64,000 nt of DNA from Clostridium sp. AF15-31 (GCF_003461625.1 NZ_QTXL01000007.1:62001-126000), one strand, 5' to 3'; shown: positions 15,863 through 25,726, numbered from the stretch's first letter. Notes: a model not told the origin generated them from the letters alone. Numbers and translations are program-made.

Positions 15863-16102
15863 AACGTGTTGATGAGAACAGTACTGAACGAAGAATCTAC
15901 AGAGAGAGATACATTTGGTGGAAGTATCTTAGAGGAGTCATTCAGGAAGACCAGCTCTGAGCGGCCCTAATCCGGTCCGGTGATTCCGTTATCATCATGA
16001 ATGAGATATTTCCACAGGAAATAAAAAGGGTGGAACCGCGATATAAGAATTATAATCGCCCCTTGTATAGATGAAAAAACGTCTGTACAGGGGCGTTTTT
16101 TG
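15863..16102 (+). promoter_or_regulatory. T-box leader, threonine type
   Basis: The diagnostic T-box sequence AGGGTGGAACCGCG is at 16027-16040, upstream of a strong terminator at 16057-16102. Stem I runs from about 15900; the arm AGAGAG...CTCT brackets GAAGACCAGC, in which ACC (15950-15952) is a plausible threonine specifier codon. Uncharged tRNA-Thr would pair with it and with the T-box bulge, favour the antiterminator and raise thrS expression. The specifier call is inference. Confidence 0.92.
16057..16102 (+). terminator. T-box terminator before thrS
   Basis: CGCCCCTTGTATAGA pairs with TCTGTACAGGGGCG and is followed by T6-7. This is the OFF structure of the T-box. Confidence 0.92.
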
Positions 16103-16203
16103 TGCAATAGACAAAGAAACAGAAGGATTCCTGTACAAATAATTATCGGACATTGTACCATTGGGTGGGATGTCAGTTCAGGTAAAAGAAAGGAAATAAG
16201 AAA

Positions 16204-17979
16204 ATGGTAGATTTTAAAGCAGACGAGAGATTAAATACGCTCAATCATTCCTGCGCCCATGTTATGGCACAGGCCGTAAAGCATTTGTATCCACATGCAA
16301 AGTTCTGGGTTGGACCGGTTGTAAAAGAAGGTTTCTATTATGATATCGACCTTGGCGATGATGTTGTAAACGATGATGTGATCGCAGCTATCGAAAAAGA
16401 AATGAAGAAGATCTGTAAAGAGGGCAAGAAGATTTACAGACGTGAGGTTACAAAGGCAGAAGCACTTGAAATGTTCAAGGATGATTTCTACAAGCTGGAT
16501 CTGATCGAAGGCTTAGAGGATGAAAATATTACAGTTTACGATCAGGGAGATTTCACAGATCTCTGTCGCGGACCACACGTTGATAACACAAAATTATGCA
16601 AGAACTTCAAGTTAGTAAAATATTCCGGTGTATACTGGAAGGGTGATGCCAAGAACCATGTAATGCAGAGAATCTATGGTGTATGCTTCCCTACAGCAGA
16701 AGAACTGGAAGAACATCTGAAGTTATTAGAGGAAGCAAAAGACCGTGACCACAGAAAGATCGGTAAAGAGATGAATCTGTTCATGTCAGATGATCTGGTT
16801 GGACGTGGACTTCCTATGTTCCTTCCAAAGGGTTATATCGTATGGCAGGAGCTTGAAAATTATATCAAGAACAAGGAAAGAAAGCTTGGCTACCGTCATG
16901 TTATGACTCCTTGTGTTGGTACGGTAAATCTTTACAAGACATCCGGTCACTGGGATCATTACAAAGACAATATGTTCCCTGCAATGGAAGTTGAGGGTGA
17001 GTCTTTCGTGCTTCGTCCAATGAACTGCCCGCATCATATGATGATCTATGCAAACAAAATGCATTCCTATAAAGATCTTCCGATCCGTATTGGCGAGATT
17101 GCACATGATTTCCGTTTCGAAGCCAGTGGTACTTTAAAGGGAATCGAGAGAGGCAGACATTTTTGTCAGAACGATGCCCATCTGTTTGTAACACCGGAGC
17201 AGATCGAATCTGAATTCAAGCAGGTTGTTGACTTGATCTTCGACACCTATAAGGATTTCAATATCACAGATTATCGTTGTGTTCTGTCCTTAAGAGATCC
17301 TGAGGATAAGGTGAAATATCATGATGACGATGAGATGTGGAATACAGCGGAGGACGCACTCCGTAAAGTGTTGGATGATATCGGTATCGAATACACAGAA
17401 GAGATCGGTGAAGCAGCATTCTATGGTCCAAAGCTTGATGTAAATGTTAAGCCGGCGATCGGAAATGAATATACATTATCTACATGCCAGCTTGACTTCT
17501 GTCTTCCTGCAAAATTCAACCTGACATATATTGATAAGGATGGTACAAAGAAGACTCCTGTCGTTCTTCACAGAGCAATCCTTGGTTCCTTAGATCGTTT
17601 CATGGCATACATTCTGGAGGAGACAAAGGGAAATCTGCCACTTTGGTTAGCACCGGTACAGGCCAGAATCCTTCCTGTAAAGAATGAAGATGAGGAATTA
17701 AATGCATATGCACATGAGTTGTATGATTTCTTAGATGATAACAACATCCGTGTTGAGATTGATGAACGTGCAGAGAAGCTTGGCTATCGTGTAAGAGCTG
17801 CTCAGGTTGAGAAGGTTCCGTATCTGATCATCCTTGGTAAGAATGAGGTAAATGATAAGACTGTCAGCTACAGACTTCATGGTGAGCAGAAGACAACAAC
17901 TGTTCCTATGGATGAGTTCCTTGCAATGCTTCAGGATGAGATCAAGACCAAGAAGTTGAATCCTGCCGCATCCAAGTAA
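16204..17979 (+). CDS. thrS: Threonine-tRNA ligase, form without TGS domain
   Basis: A 591-residue class II synthetase that charges tRNA-Thr. The editing domain is present from the start (HSCAHVMAQAVKHLYP, CRGPHVDN). The catalytic core shows zinc ligands in MNCPHHMM, QNDAHLF and LHRAILGS, and motif 2 is FRFEASGTLKGIERGRHF. The C-terminal anticodon-binding domain starts near residue 490. The usual N-terminal TGS (ubiquitin-like) domain of ~60 residues is missing, which explains the length below the usual ~640. SD AAAGGA precedes the ATG. It is under T-box control. Confidence 0.97.
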   Translation: MVDFKADERLNTLNHSCAHVMAQAVKHLYPHAKFWVGPVVKEGFYYDIDLGDDVVNDDVIAAIEKEMKKICKEGKKIYRREVTKAEALEMFKDDFYKLDLIEGLEDENITVYDQGDFTDLCRGPHVDNTKLCKNFKLVKYSGVYWKGDAKNHVMQRIYGVCFPTAEELEEHLKLLEEAKDRDHRKIGKEMNLFMSDDLVGRGLPMFLPKGYIVWQELENYIKNKERKLGYRHVMTPCVGTVNLYKTSGHWDHYKDNMFPAMEVEGESFVLRPMNCPHHMMIYANKMHSYKDLPIRIGEIAHDFRFEASGTLKGIERGRHFCQNDAHLFVTPEQIESEFKQVVDLIFDTYKDFNITDYRCVLSLRDPEDKVKYHDDDEMWNTAEDALRKVLDDIGIEYTEEIGEAAFYGPKLDVNVKPAIGNEYTLSTCQLDFCLPAKFNLTYIDKDGTKKTPVVLHRAILGSLDRFMAYILEETKGNLPLWLAPVQARILPVKNEDEELNAYAHELYDFLDDNNIRVEIDERAEKLGYRVRAAQVEKVPYLIILGKNEVNDKTVSYRLHGEQKTTTVPMDEFLAMLQDEIKTKKLNPAASK

Positions 17980-18001
17980 TACAGAGTACAAATAAGGATA
18001 A

Positions 18002-18028
18002 GCCGCCGGAAGCAGATTTCCGGTGGCA
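18002..18028 (+). terminator. Hairpin after thrS
   Basis: CCGCCGGAA/TTTCCGGTGG stem with a short loop, 22 bases after the thrS stop codon. The T tract behind it is poor, so it may be a weak terminator or an mRNA 3'-end stabiliser. Confidence 0.55.
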
Positions 18029-18056
18029 GATCCTTCAAAATATCAGAAACCGGCAC

Positions 18057-18085
18057 TTGATGTATGGATAACCGCATGCTATAAT
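18057..18085 (+). promoter_or_regulatory. Promoter of riboswitch/CDF gene
   Basis: TTGATG (18057-18062), 17-nt spacer, TATAAT (18080-18085) with an upstream TGC giving an extended -10. Start near 18092. Confidence 0.85.
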
Positions 18086-18119
18086 GTATCAATACTTTTT
18101 GCACTGCATATCAATCTAC

Positions 18120-18238
18120 AGTACAAACTGAGCAGGCGGTGGGATGACCACAGGGCCGGGCCACACAGGGTGGCAGCAGATAAAGAATGAATTTATGATC
18201 TGCGGGACAGTAGTTACTATTTGTTCCGCAGGTTTTTT
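18120..18238 (+). promoter_or_regulatory. NiCo (czcD-type) riboswitch-like leader with terminator
   Basis: The leader has the conserved junction blocks of the NiCo class: ACTGAGCAGGC (18128-18138), GGGCCGGGCC, GGGTGGCAGCAGAT and ATCTGCGGGACAG, arranged as a four-helix junction. CTGCGGGACAG (18200-18210) can instead pair with TTTGTTCCGCAG (18220-18231), which is followed by T6, so the last aptamer helix and the terminator share bases. Binding of Co/Ni would block termination and turn on the efflux gene. The match is from memory of the class consensus. Confidence 0.78.
18200..18238 (+). terminator. Terminator arm of the metal riboswitch
   Basis: About 11-bp stem CTGCGGGACAG/TTTGTTCCGCAG followed by TTTTTT. 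Confidence 0.85.
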
Positions 18239-18340
18239 ATTATTCCGGCTACAGCCGGTCAGAGATAATTCTATTAATCTGATGGAAAGATTATTAATTG
18301 CGTTGCATAAAGTTATCTTATATATGCGGAGGTAACTATT

Positions 18341-19480
18341 ATGGCACAAGAAAATCAGGATTCTAAGAAAAGGGCAGCGGTCGGTAAGATGACCGGTTTC
18401 ATAGGGGTATTGTGTAACCTGCTGTTGGCAGGCAGCAAGCTTGTGATCGGAAAGTTGGCCGCATCTACATCAATTACTGCAGATGGATTGAACAATCTGT
18501 CAGATGCAGCAAGTTCCATCGTAACATTACTCGGATTTAAGCTGGCAGAGAAGCCGGCAGACAAAGAACATCCATACGGACATGCGAGATTTGAATATCT
18601 GGCAAGTCTGGTTGTGGCTGCTATGATCCTTGTGATCGGATTTGAATTGGCAAAGACATCGGTACTCAAGCTGATCCATCCGGCATCAATCGAATTTTCC
18701 ATGCTGATGATCATTGTGCTGATCGGTTCGATCCTGGTAAAACTCTGGATGATGTTCTTTTATCGTAAGATGGGAGATAAGATTCAGTCAAATACCTTAT
18801 TTGCTGCAGCCGCAGACAGCAGAAATGATGTGCTGACAACAGCTGCGGTTCTTGCCGCAACAGTTGTAGAACATATCAGCGGATGGAAAATAGATGGTCT
18901 TATGGGTGGGCTGGTATCTGTTTTTATCATTGTAAGCGGAATTTCGCTTGCAAAGGATACAATCTCTCCGCTTCTTGGAGAAGGTGCAAATACCGGTTTG
19001 CGGGAACAGCTTATTGGATATATAAGCAGCTGTCCGTTGGTACTTGGCTGCCATGACCTGTTGGTACATGATTATGGACCGGGCAGACAGTATGCAAGTA
19101 TTCATGTAGAGATCGATAAGAAGATCGATCCAATGGTGTGTCATGATGAGATTGACCGCATCGAACGGGAATGCCTGAACCGATTTGGTGTGCATATGGT
19201 CATTCATTATGATCCGGTTATTACGGACGATGCAGAGCTCGATCAGATGCATCATCAGGTACTTACTATCCTGCAGCAAATAGATGCAGAAATAACAATC
19301 CATGATTTCCGCGTACACACTCATGAGGGAAAGAAAGAACTTGTTTTTGATATGGTTGTTCCATCGGAATGGCAGGGGCAGGAAAAGAATATCGTGCGGG
19401 AACTGACGGAACGGTTGCAAAAAGAAAACAAAGAGACATATTTGACAAAAATTACGTTTGACATTGAGGACAGGGCGTAG
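18341..19480 (+). CDS. Cation diffusion facilitator (metal efflux)
   Basis: A 379-residue CDF transporter with six N-terminal membrane helices and a cytoplasmic C-terminal domain (from about residue 205) of the ferredoxin-like type that binds metal and dimerises. Metal-site residues are seen in ADGLNNLSDAASS (helix 2), HPYGHARFEYLASL, and AAADSRNDVLTT (helix 5). The C-terminus is longer than usual (~175 residues). SD GCGGAGG precedes the ATG. The upstream NiCo-type leader suggests that Co/Ni, rather than only Zn or Mn, is a physiological substrate. Confidence 0.92.
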   Translation: MAQENQDSKKRAAVGKMTGFIGVLCNLLLAGSKLVIGKLAASTSITADGLNNLSDAASSIVTLLGFKLAEKPADKEHPYGHARFEYLASLVVAAMILVIGFELAKTSVLKLIHPASIEFSMLMIIVLIGSILVKLWMMFFYRKMGDKIQSNTLFAAAADSRNDVLTTAAVLAATVVEHISGWKIDGLMGGLVSVFIIVSGISLAKDTISPLLGEGANTGLREQLIGYISSCPLVLGCHDLLVHDYGPGRQYASIHVEIDKKIDPMVCHDEIDRIERECLNRFGVHMVIHYDPVITDDAELDQMHHQVLTILQQIDAEITIHDFRVHTHEGKKELVFDMVVPSEWQGQEKNIVRELTERLQKENKETYLTKITFDIEDRA

Positions 19481-19565
19481 CTCATTAACAGAATAGTTTA
19501 CGCCGGGGGAATATTGGAAGATAGGGAACAAATGAGACAATTATAAAGATAATGGGGAAGTATAT

Positions 19566-21122
19566 ATGTACGGGCAGGAGAATCATAAGGGAAAATACAG
19601 AAATTACATATTGGTCATAACAGGACTGGCAGTTTTTAATTTTTTATTTCTGGGAACGGAATATTTCTTTGATGATCGGATGGCGGAACTGGTACCGGCA
19701 GGTCGGGTTGTATGGGCACAGAGCATTATTCTGACAATCAGTGTAGCAGGATTTCTGGTCTATCCGATTCTGAAACGATATCGGGGAAGCCGACCAGGGA
19801 TGGTCATGCAGATTATTTCAGGAGTGATCTGTATGTTAAGTATTTGGATGATGACTGGTAACAGATCGGAACGGAGTCTGTTAATCTGGGGTTGCGTGTT
19901 CTTTTTGTTTGCGGGTATGTTTGGCAGTAAGGTACATGATCAGGCAGCGGATATCCTGAAAAACAGCAATCATATGGCATTGATGGTTGGAACGGCTTAT
20001 GCGGCAGGCTTGTTGCTTCAGTTTGTAAATAATAATCTGATCACAGACAATCGGATTCAGGCATCTATGCTACTGATATTTGTTGTGATCTTTGTAATAC
20101 TTGTAGATTGTTTTAAGATAGAGGATAAGGCGGAGGTGCAGAATAATGATTCGATCCATCCGGGACTTACCTGTGGAGCACTGGTTTGTTGTGTCCTTTT
20201 AATGACATTCATATTTGCGGCTCTGGATAATATTGTTACTTACTATCATGCAAAGGGTGCGATCGATGTGGGTGAATGGCCGAGGCTTCTGCTGGCTTTA
20301 AGTGGAATCCTTGCGGGAATTTTATTTGATCTGAAGAAACGCAGATATATGAGTCTGGTCATGTACTGTGTAACGATCTTATCCGTGCTCTGTATCTTAT
20401 TGATCGGTATAGGTGGCTCGATCCTTGCGGGACTGCTTGTGTTCTATCCGGCAGCAGGATTTTTCGTTGTGTTCTTCACCACCGGTTTTATGGAAGTATC
20501 TTATTATACGCGAGTCCCTGCATTATGGGCAGGATTCGGCAGAGCTATCAATAATATCGGAGCCGGTATCGTCGGCTTTATATCAACCATGTTGCCGTAT
20601 GCCATGTCGGTAAATGCAGATGGAAATGGAAGCGGAAGCGGCGAGGGATTATCTCCTATACTTCTTGCCAGTATCGTGATCCTTATTTTGTTTGTGATGA
20701 TCAGTATTGCGATGTTCATTTACAGCAGTCAGCTTCGTGTAAATATTATAGCGGAACGATTTGAACGTAAGGAAGATATGGATGGGCTTACGGTGGAAGT
20801 TGCATCTGCAACAACGGGTGCTGTATTTGATTCGGTTTCAGGAAAATACGGTATTGAATCGGAAAATGTGATAAAAGAGTCGGGCGGTACAGACGCTGTT
20901 GATTATTTTGCCCGGTTTGCAGAGGAATATCGTTTGACAGATAGAGAGCAGGAAGTGTTAAGAGAACTTCTGGAATCGGATGAAAGTGTACAGGATATTG
21001 CAGGAAAGCTGTATATTTCAAGAACCGCGCTCTATAAGCATATCTCATCGCTGAATGAAAAGACAGATACAAGGTCAAGGATCGGCTTGATCCAGTTCTA
21101 TTATGCGTGGAGAAACCGATAA
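19566..21122 (+). CDS. Membrane-embedded LuxR-type regulator (12-TM plus HTH)
   Basis: A 518-residue protein. Residues ~12-390 form about 12 hydrophobic helices in an MFS-like layout. After a cytoplasmic linker, residues ~455-518 make a LuxR/GerE DNA-binding domain: YRLTDREQEVLRELLE, VQDIAGKLYISRTALYKHIS. Such proteins are one-component regulators in which a transporter-like membrane part replaces a soluble sensor. The ligand and target genes are unknown; neighbours are the CDF gene and a secreted protein. The ATG at 19566 follows GGGGAAG. Both halves are in one uninterrupted frame. Confidence 0.85.
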   Translation: MYGQENHKGKYRNYILVITGLAVFNFLFLGTEYFFDDRMAELVPAGRVVWAQSIILTISVAGFLVYPILKRYRGSRPGMVMQIISGVICMLSIWMMTGNRSERSLLIWGCVFFLFAGMFGSKVHDQAADILKNSNHMALMVGTAYAAGLLLQFVNNNLITDNRIQASMLLIFVVIFVILVDCFKIEDKAEVQNNDSIHPGLTCGALVCCVLLMTFIFAALDNIVTYYHAKGAIDVGEWPRLLLALSGILAGILFDLKKRRYMSLVMYCVTILSVLCILLIGIGGSILAGLLVFYPAAGFFVVFFTTGFMEVSYYTRVPALWAGFGRAINNIGAGIVGFISTMLPYAMSVNADGNGSGSGEGLSPILLASIVILILFVMISIAMFIYSSQLRVNIIAERFERKEDMDGLTVEVASATTGAVFDSVSGKYGIESENVIKESGGTDAVDYFARFAEEYRLTDREQEVLRELLESDESVQDIAGKLYISRTALYKHISSLNEKTDTRSRIGLIQFYYAWRNR

Positions 21123-21345
21123 AGGTATAAATCAATGAGATCATCCCATGAAGTAGAATCAGATTCAAGCCTATATGATGATCGATCCTGGAGGATATGA
21201 GGCATGTTAATAAAAACTTACTTTTGAATGGATTTATGTGATGATATTGCACTAAAATAAAAAAAGAACAAATGTAAACTTATAAACCGCCGGTTTATCA
21301 GATATACTTCATGGCATAGTATAACCATGAAAGGAGGAAATGGGT

Positions 21346-23175
21346 ATGAAACATTTCAAAAAGATGTCTCTGATTCTGGCGGTTTTGTGTATGTGGGTTG
21401 GATGTGTGCTGACCGTACAGGCAGCAAACGGACCAAATACAGGAGAGTATAGTGCAGCGTATATCAATATTTATGATCGGGGTGGAACGAATACAAATCA
21501 TTTTGTATATGTTACAGGTTCACAAAAAGCAGAGACTGTAAAAGGGGCAGTTTATGATAAGAAGACGAATACTTTAACGCTTACGAATTATAAACACCCA
21601 ACGATGTCAATCGAGGCAAATGAGATGGGGGATGACTTCAAGATCAAGCTGGTGGGTGATAACCAGATCAAGAGTCTTATTGTATGGGGCTATGGTTATG
21701 GCGGATCTGTTGAGATTCTTGGTGATGGTACTCTGACGATTAATAAGAACAAGGAAAAAAATTGTGGAATTACCATGCAGCCGGAGGGTACAAAAGCCGT
21801 TCTCAAGGTAAGCGGAAAGGCAGTTGTAGATGTCTACGCCGGAACGGATAAGATGCCGTTTTATGTAAACTCGATATCAGAGAAATATAAAAACTGTGTC
21901 GATGCAGACACAGACAAAACTTTAAAGACGGAAGCGGCATATACAGACCGGTATATTATGCATCATGTTGTATGTCTGAGTGATGAACCTTCTGTATTTG
22001 AGCTGTACATGAAGGATGGAGATGCGAATTCTAAATATGCGATAGACATGTATGATACCAGCTATTATATCTATAAACTGATCTACTGCAAATCTTTGAA
22101 TCTCTATTATGCACATGAGATCGAACATGGATATTCCGCATTTAACCCATCGAACATGGGCTATTACAAAACCTTGGAGGAGATATCAGCATATACCTAT
22201 AAGAGTAAATCCTCAGGTGAGCAGGAATACATCGAAGATAAGACCGGTAAGAAATGCATATTTGAGCTTGATATTAAGAATGGTGTGATATCTTATGTAA
22301 AAAGTGACCTGATCAGCATAGGATCGATCACTGATTCAAACGGAGGAGCAGAAGACTGGTATATCGGTCAGCCTTCTTCCGACAATGTAATTCTTACACA
22401 GGATGAATGGTATAATCTCGGCAAAGAGGGAAGCGGATATACAGCATCCTATGTAAGAGAGCCGATCAAGGGATATGTGAACATATATGTATCAGGAACA
22501 TCCTATCATCTGACAGCAAAGAAAACGACAGGATGCAAGCATAAGGAGCAGGCTCAGAGTGTAAAGAAGAAAGCAACCTTTAGTGTTGATGGAAAGCTTG
22601 TAACGAAATGCAAGTCCTGTGGCGAGACTTTATCTACAAAGAAGATCAATAAGATCAGTAATGTAAAGCTTAGCAAGAGCATTTATACATATGATAAGAA
22701 AGCGAAGAAGCCAACTGTCACGGTAAAGGATACCAAGGGCAAGAAGCTGAAAAAGGGTAAGGACTATACAGTGACTTATGCAAAAGGCAGAAAGGCTATC
22801 GGAAACTACAAAGTTACGATTCAGTTAAAGGGTAAGAAATATAATGGCAAGGAGACATTGACATTTCGGATTGCACCTGCAGGTACATCGATCAAATCTG
22901 CAAAGGCAGGAAAAACAAAGGTTGCGGTAAATTGGAAGATGCAGACAAGGAATACAAACGGCTATATTATTCAGTATTCTTCAAATAAGTCATTTAGAAA
23001 TGTAAAACAGATTACGATTTCTTCAAATAAGGCAAAGAGTAAACAGATTACAAAGTTAAGTACAAAAAAACAGTACTATGTGCGGCTCTGTACTTATAAG
23101 AATGTGAAGAAGAATGGAAAGACAACAAAAATCTGTTCAGACTGGAGCAATGCAGTAGCAGTAAAAACAAAATAA
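21346..23175 (+). CDS. Secreted protein with paired-Cys motif and fibronectin III-like C-terminus
   Basis: The ATG at 21346 lies 8 bases after AAGGAGG (21331-21337); the ATG at 21340 is too close. The product is 609 residues with a signal peptide ending near VQAAN. An N-terminal beta-rich region is not recognised. At about residue 395 lies CKHKEQAQ...CKSCGETL, a ribbon-like Cys cluster, then an Ig/cadherin-like module (KKAKKPTVTVKDTKGKKLKK), and a fibronectin III-like domain ending CSDWSNAVAVKTK. This architecture is common in exported proteins of gut Lachnospiraceae and suggests surface adhesion or substrate contact. No sortase motif. Confidence 0.8.
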   Translation: MKHFKKMSLILAVLCMWVGCVLTVQAANGPNTGEYSAAYINIYDRGGTNTNHFVYVTGSQKAETVKGAVYDKKTNTLTLTNYKHPTMSIEANEMGDDFKIKLVGDNQIKSLIVWGYGYGGSVEILGDGTLTINKNKEKNCGITMQPEGTKAVLKVSGKAVVDVYAGTDKMPFYVNSISEKYKNCVDADTDKTLKTEAAYTDRYIMHHVVCLSDEPSVFELYMKDGDANSKYAIDMYDTSYYIYKLIYCKSLNLYYAHEIEHGYSAFNPSNMGYYKTLEEISAYTYKSKSSGEQEYIEDKTGKKCIFELDIKNGVISYVKSDLISIGSITDSNGGAEDWYIGQPSSDNVILTQDEWYNLGKEGSGYTASYVREPIKGYVNIYVSGTSYHLTAKKTTGCKHKEQAQSVKKKATFSVDGKLVTKCKSCGETLSTKKINKISNVKLSKSIYTYDKKAKKPTVTVKDTKGKKLKKGKDYTVTYAKGRKAIGNYKVTIQLKGKKYNGKETLTFRIAPAGTSIKSAKAGKTKVAVNWKMQTRNTNGYIIQYSSNKSFRNVKQITISSNKAKSKQITKLSTKKQYYVRLCTYKNVKKNGKTTKICSDWSNAVAVKTK

Positions 23176-23246
23176 ATTCATGAAGCATAAATGCGGCATG
23201 GAAGGATTCCAAAGAAGTTTGAGGTTTGGGGATCAGAAATAGACGG

Positions 23247-23278
23247 CTGCCGGCAGATAAAAATCTGCCGGCAGTTTT
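23247..23278 (+). terminator. Intrinsic terminator
   Basis: A perfect 12-bp stem CTGCCGGCAGAT/ATCTGCCGGCAG with AAAA loop and TTTT, ending the secreted-protein transcript. The rest of 23176-23415 shows nothing recognisable. Confidence 0.93.
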
Positions 23279-23415
23279 GGTATGCCATAATCTGATTTTA
23301 ATTAAAGGTATAGAATTATTGCACGCGATTCAGAAAATATGGATTGACCGGAGATATTCAGAGTAGTAAATTGTAAAAAGCCGGAAGTAAAATATCATGG
23401 GATGAGGTATATGAA

Positions 23416-24246
23416 ATGAATTTATTATTTACGATTAATAAGGGCTTTATGGAACATCTGGATGATTGTGTACGATCAATTATCCGTTTCCCATCAGAAG
23501 GTGGGTATGATATATATGTGATTCATTCTGATCTTGATCTGAATGATCAGAAACAGTTGGAACGATATGACAAAGATATAGAGGGGAATTCCGTAACATT
23601 TCATTTCATCGATATGAAGTATCGTAAAGATATGAATTTTCCGGAGACAGACCGTTATCCGATGGAGATATATTACAGAATATATGCATCTGCATTATTA
23701 CCGGAGACATTGGATCGGATCCTGTACCTTGATGCGGATATAATTGTCATTCGTTCATTGAAGGAACTGTATGAGATGGATTTTGAAGATAACTATTTTT
23801 TAGCTTGTACACATATCAGAAAGTTCTTAAATAAGATGAACCGGTTAAGACTGGGAATAGAGGAAAAGGTTCCATATATCAATACGGGCGTAATATTAAT
23901 GAATCTGGATGTTTTGAGAAAAAAACAGGATTTTCACGAAGTGGGAAGATTTGTGGAAGAACACAGAAAGACATTGACTTTACCGGATCAGGATATCATT
24001 GCTGCACTGTACGGTACACATATCGGTTTGATCGATACCATGCGGTATAATTTAAGTGACAGAATGATAGCATTTTATAATATGGAACCGAACCATGAGA
24101 AGATAGATAGAACATGGGTACGCGAGAATGCAGTAATCCTGCATTACTGTGGCAAACAAAAGCCATGGAATAAAAATTATGTGGGTATATTGGATGCATT
24201 TTATCATGAATTAAAAGATGAAGAAAAATTACAGGTGAAGGAATAA
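23416..24246 (+). CDS. Glycosyltransferase family 8
   Basis: A 276-residue cytosolic GT8 enzyme (galactosyl/glucosyltransferase type). Characteristic parts are the N-terminal NLLFTINKGFMEHLDDCV, the metal-binding DxD in YLDADIIV near residue 112, NTGVILMNLD, LPDQDIIAALYG and the C-terminal ILHYCGKQKPWN. It transfers a sugar from a UDP-sugar to a surface glycan or protein; the acceptor is unknown. The MATE exporter gene follows after 16 bases and is probably co-transcribed. Confidence 0.92.
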   Translation: MNLLFTINKGFMEHLDDCVRSIIRFPSEGGYDIYVIHSDLDLNDQKQLERYDKDIEGNSVTFHFIDMKYRKDMNFPETDRYPMEIYYRIYASALLPETLDRILYLDADIIVIRSLKELYEMDFEDNYFLACTHIRKFLNKMNRLRLGIEEKVPYINTGVILMNLDVLRKKQDFHEVGRFVEEHRKTLTLPDQDIIAALYGTHIGLIDTMRYNLSDRMIAFYNMEPNHEKIDRTWVRENAVILHYCGKQKPWNKNYVGILDAFYHELKDEEKLQVKE

Positions 24247-24262
24247 ATTCAGGGGAAACAAA

Positions 24263-25594
24263 ATGGAAACAAACAGTAGTTTTTACGGCACAGAAAAGAT
24301 CAATAAGATTTTTTTTAAGATCGCACCGCCTGTCATGCTGGCGCAGTTGATACAGGCTCTTTATAATATAGTAGACAGTTTATTTGTCGGGAAATACTCA
24401 GAGAGCGGTCTGACGGCGTTATCGATCATTTATCCTGTTCAGCTTCTGATGATCGCACTGGCAGTTGGAACAGGCGTTGGTATCAATACAAATATTGCAC
24501 ATTTTCTGGGAATAAAGAGGTATAAGAAGGCAGATGAGGTAGCAGGCATCGGCTTTAGTCTGGCGATCATTATGTGGATCTTATTTGCAGTAAGCTGTTA
24601 TCTGCTGATGCCTGCATATGCACGGTTGCAGACAAACTCGGATACAGTAATTGCTGATGTAATTACATACGGAAGGATTGTGTGCGTAGGCAGTATTGGA
24701 TTGTTTACAGAGAGTATATGGACAAAGGTACTTCAGGCAAACGGAGATATGAAGACGCCGATGATCGCGCAGATCGCAGGGGCTATCACGAATATCGTGT
24801 TAGATCCGATTTTGATCTTTGGGCTTTTTGGTATACCAAAGCTTGGAATCGCAGGAGCTGCATTTGCAACGATCACAGGACAGGTTGTTGCGGCACTTCT
24901 TGTTATGAAGAAGGGATTTCGCCGTTCGCCGTCTATTTGCAAATATCCCGAGGATATTCGCAGGATCTATGCTCTTGGAATTCCGAATATCATCATGCAG
25001 GCAACGTATACATTTTACATATTTGGATTGAATATGATCCTTGCAGGATTTTCCGATGAGGCAGTGACAGCACTTGGATTGTATTACAAATGGCAGACAT
25101 TTTTCTTTATACCACTGGGTGCTCTTCAGACCTGCATTGTACCCATCATTAGCTATAACTATGCGGCAAAGAGTATTGATCGTTGTAAACATACGATGAC
25201 GGTTGCCTTTATATGGGGAATTGCATTGATGTTCATCGGAACGTTATGCTTTGAATTTATTCCGGAACCTATGCTTTCTGTGTTTACGAAGGACAGCGAA
25301 GTTATCCGTATCGGAGTGCAGGGATTCCGATTTATTGGGATCAGCTTTATACCGATGGTAGGTGCGCAGATTTATCCGGTCTTTTTGCAGGCAACCGGCG
25401 AAGCCTTTAAGAGTTCGTTTCTAACCATTATGAGAACGGTGTTCTTATTTGTACCGCTTGGATATCTGTTTTCCAGATTCGGATTTGTGTATTTCTGGCT
25501 GACTTTCCCGATTACAGAGGTAATCACTACTATAGTAGGATTTATGTTTTATCGAAGGTTTTACAGACAACATAAGATGATAGTTCACGAGTAG
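24263..25594 (+). CDS. MATE family efflux transporter
   Basis: A 443-residue protein with 12 predicted helices in two related halves. Family features: IAPPVMLAQLIQALYNIVDSLFVG at the N-terminus, VGTGVGINTNIAHFLG and, in the second half, LGALQTCIVPIISYNY. It probably exports cationic compounds or drugs using a Na or H gradient. It sits in an apparent operon with the GT8 gene. Length is normal. Confidence 0.93.
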   Translation: METNSSFYGTEKINKIFFKIAPPVMLAQLIQALYNIVDSLFVGKYSESGLTALSIIYPVQLLMIALAVGTGVGINTNIAHFLGIKRYKKADEVAGIGFSLAIIMWILFAVSCYLLMPAYARLQTNSDTVIADVITYGRIVCVGSIGLFTESIWTKVLQANGDMKTPMIAQIAGAITNIVLDPILIFGLFGIPKLGIAGAAFATITGQVVAALLVMKKGFRRSPSICKYPEDIRRIYALGIPNIIMQATYTFYIFGLNMILAGFSDEAVTALGLYYKWQTFFFIPLGALQTCIVPIISYNYAAKSIDRCKHTMTVAFIWGIALMFIGTLCFEFIPEPMLSVFTKDSEVIRIGVQGFRFIGISFIPMVGAQIYPVFLQATGEAFKSSFLTIMRTVFLFVPLGYLFSRFGFVYFWLTFPITEVITTIVGFMFYRRFYRQHKMIVHE

Positions 25595-25676
25595 AACAAG
25601 TGTACATGTTTGCGAATGATCAGATGTAAAAAATATGTGAATAAAATGATAATATACATGCAAAAAAAAGAAATGA

Positions 25677-25685
25677 TGCTATAAT
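25677..25685 (+). promoter_or_regulatory. Extended -10 element before DUF6110 gene
   Basis: TGCTATAAT, with no clear -35 element upstream. It lies 42 bases before the start of the 107-residue gene. Confidence 0.5.
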
Positions 25686-25726
25686 GTGCTTCAAAATATA
25701 TTAATACAATCAGGAGGTAAATTATC

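Noticed and set aside
16786..17194. Reverse ORFs inside thrS
   Set aside because: Both are opposite to conserved synthetase motifs and lack start signals.
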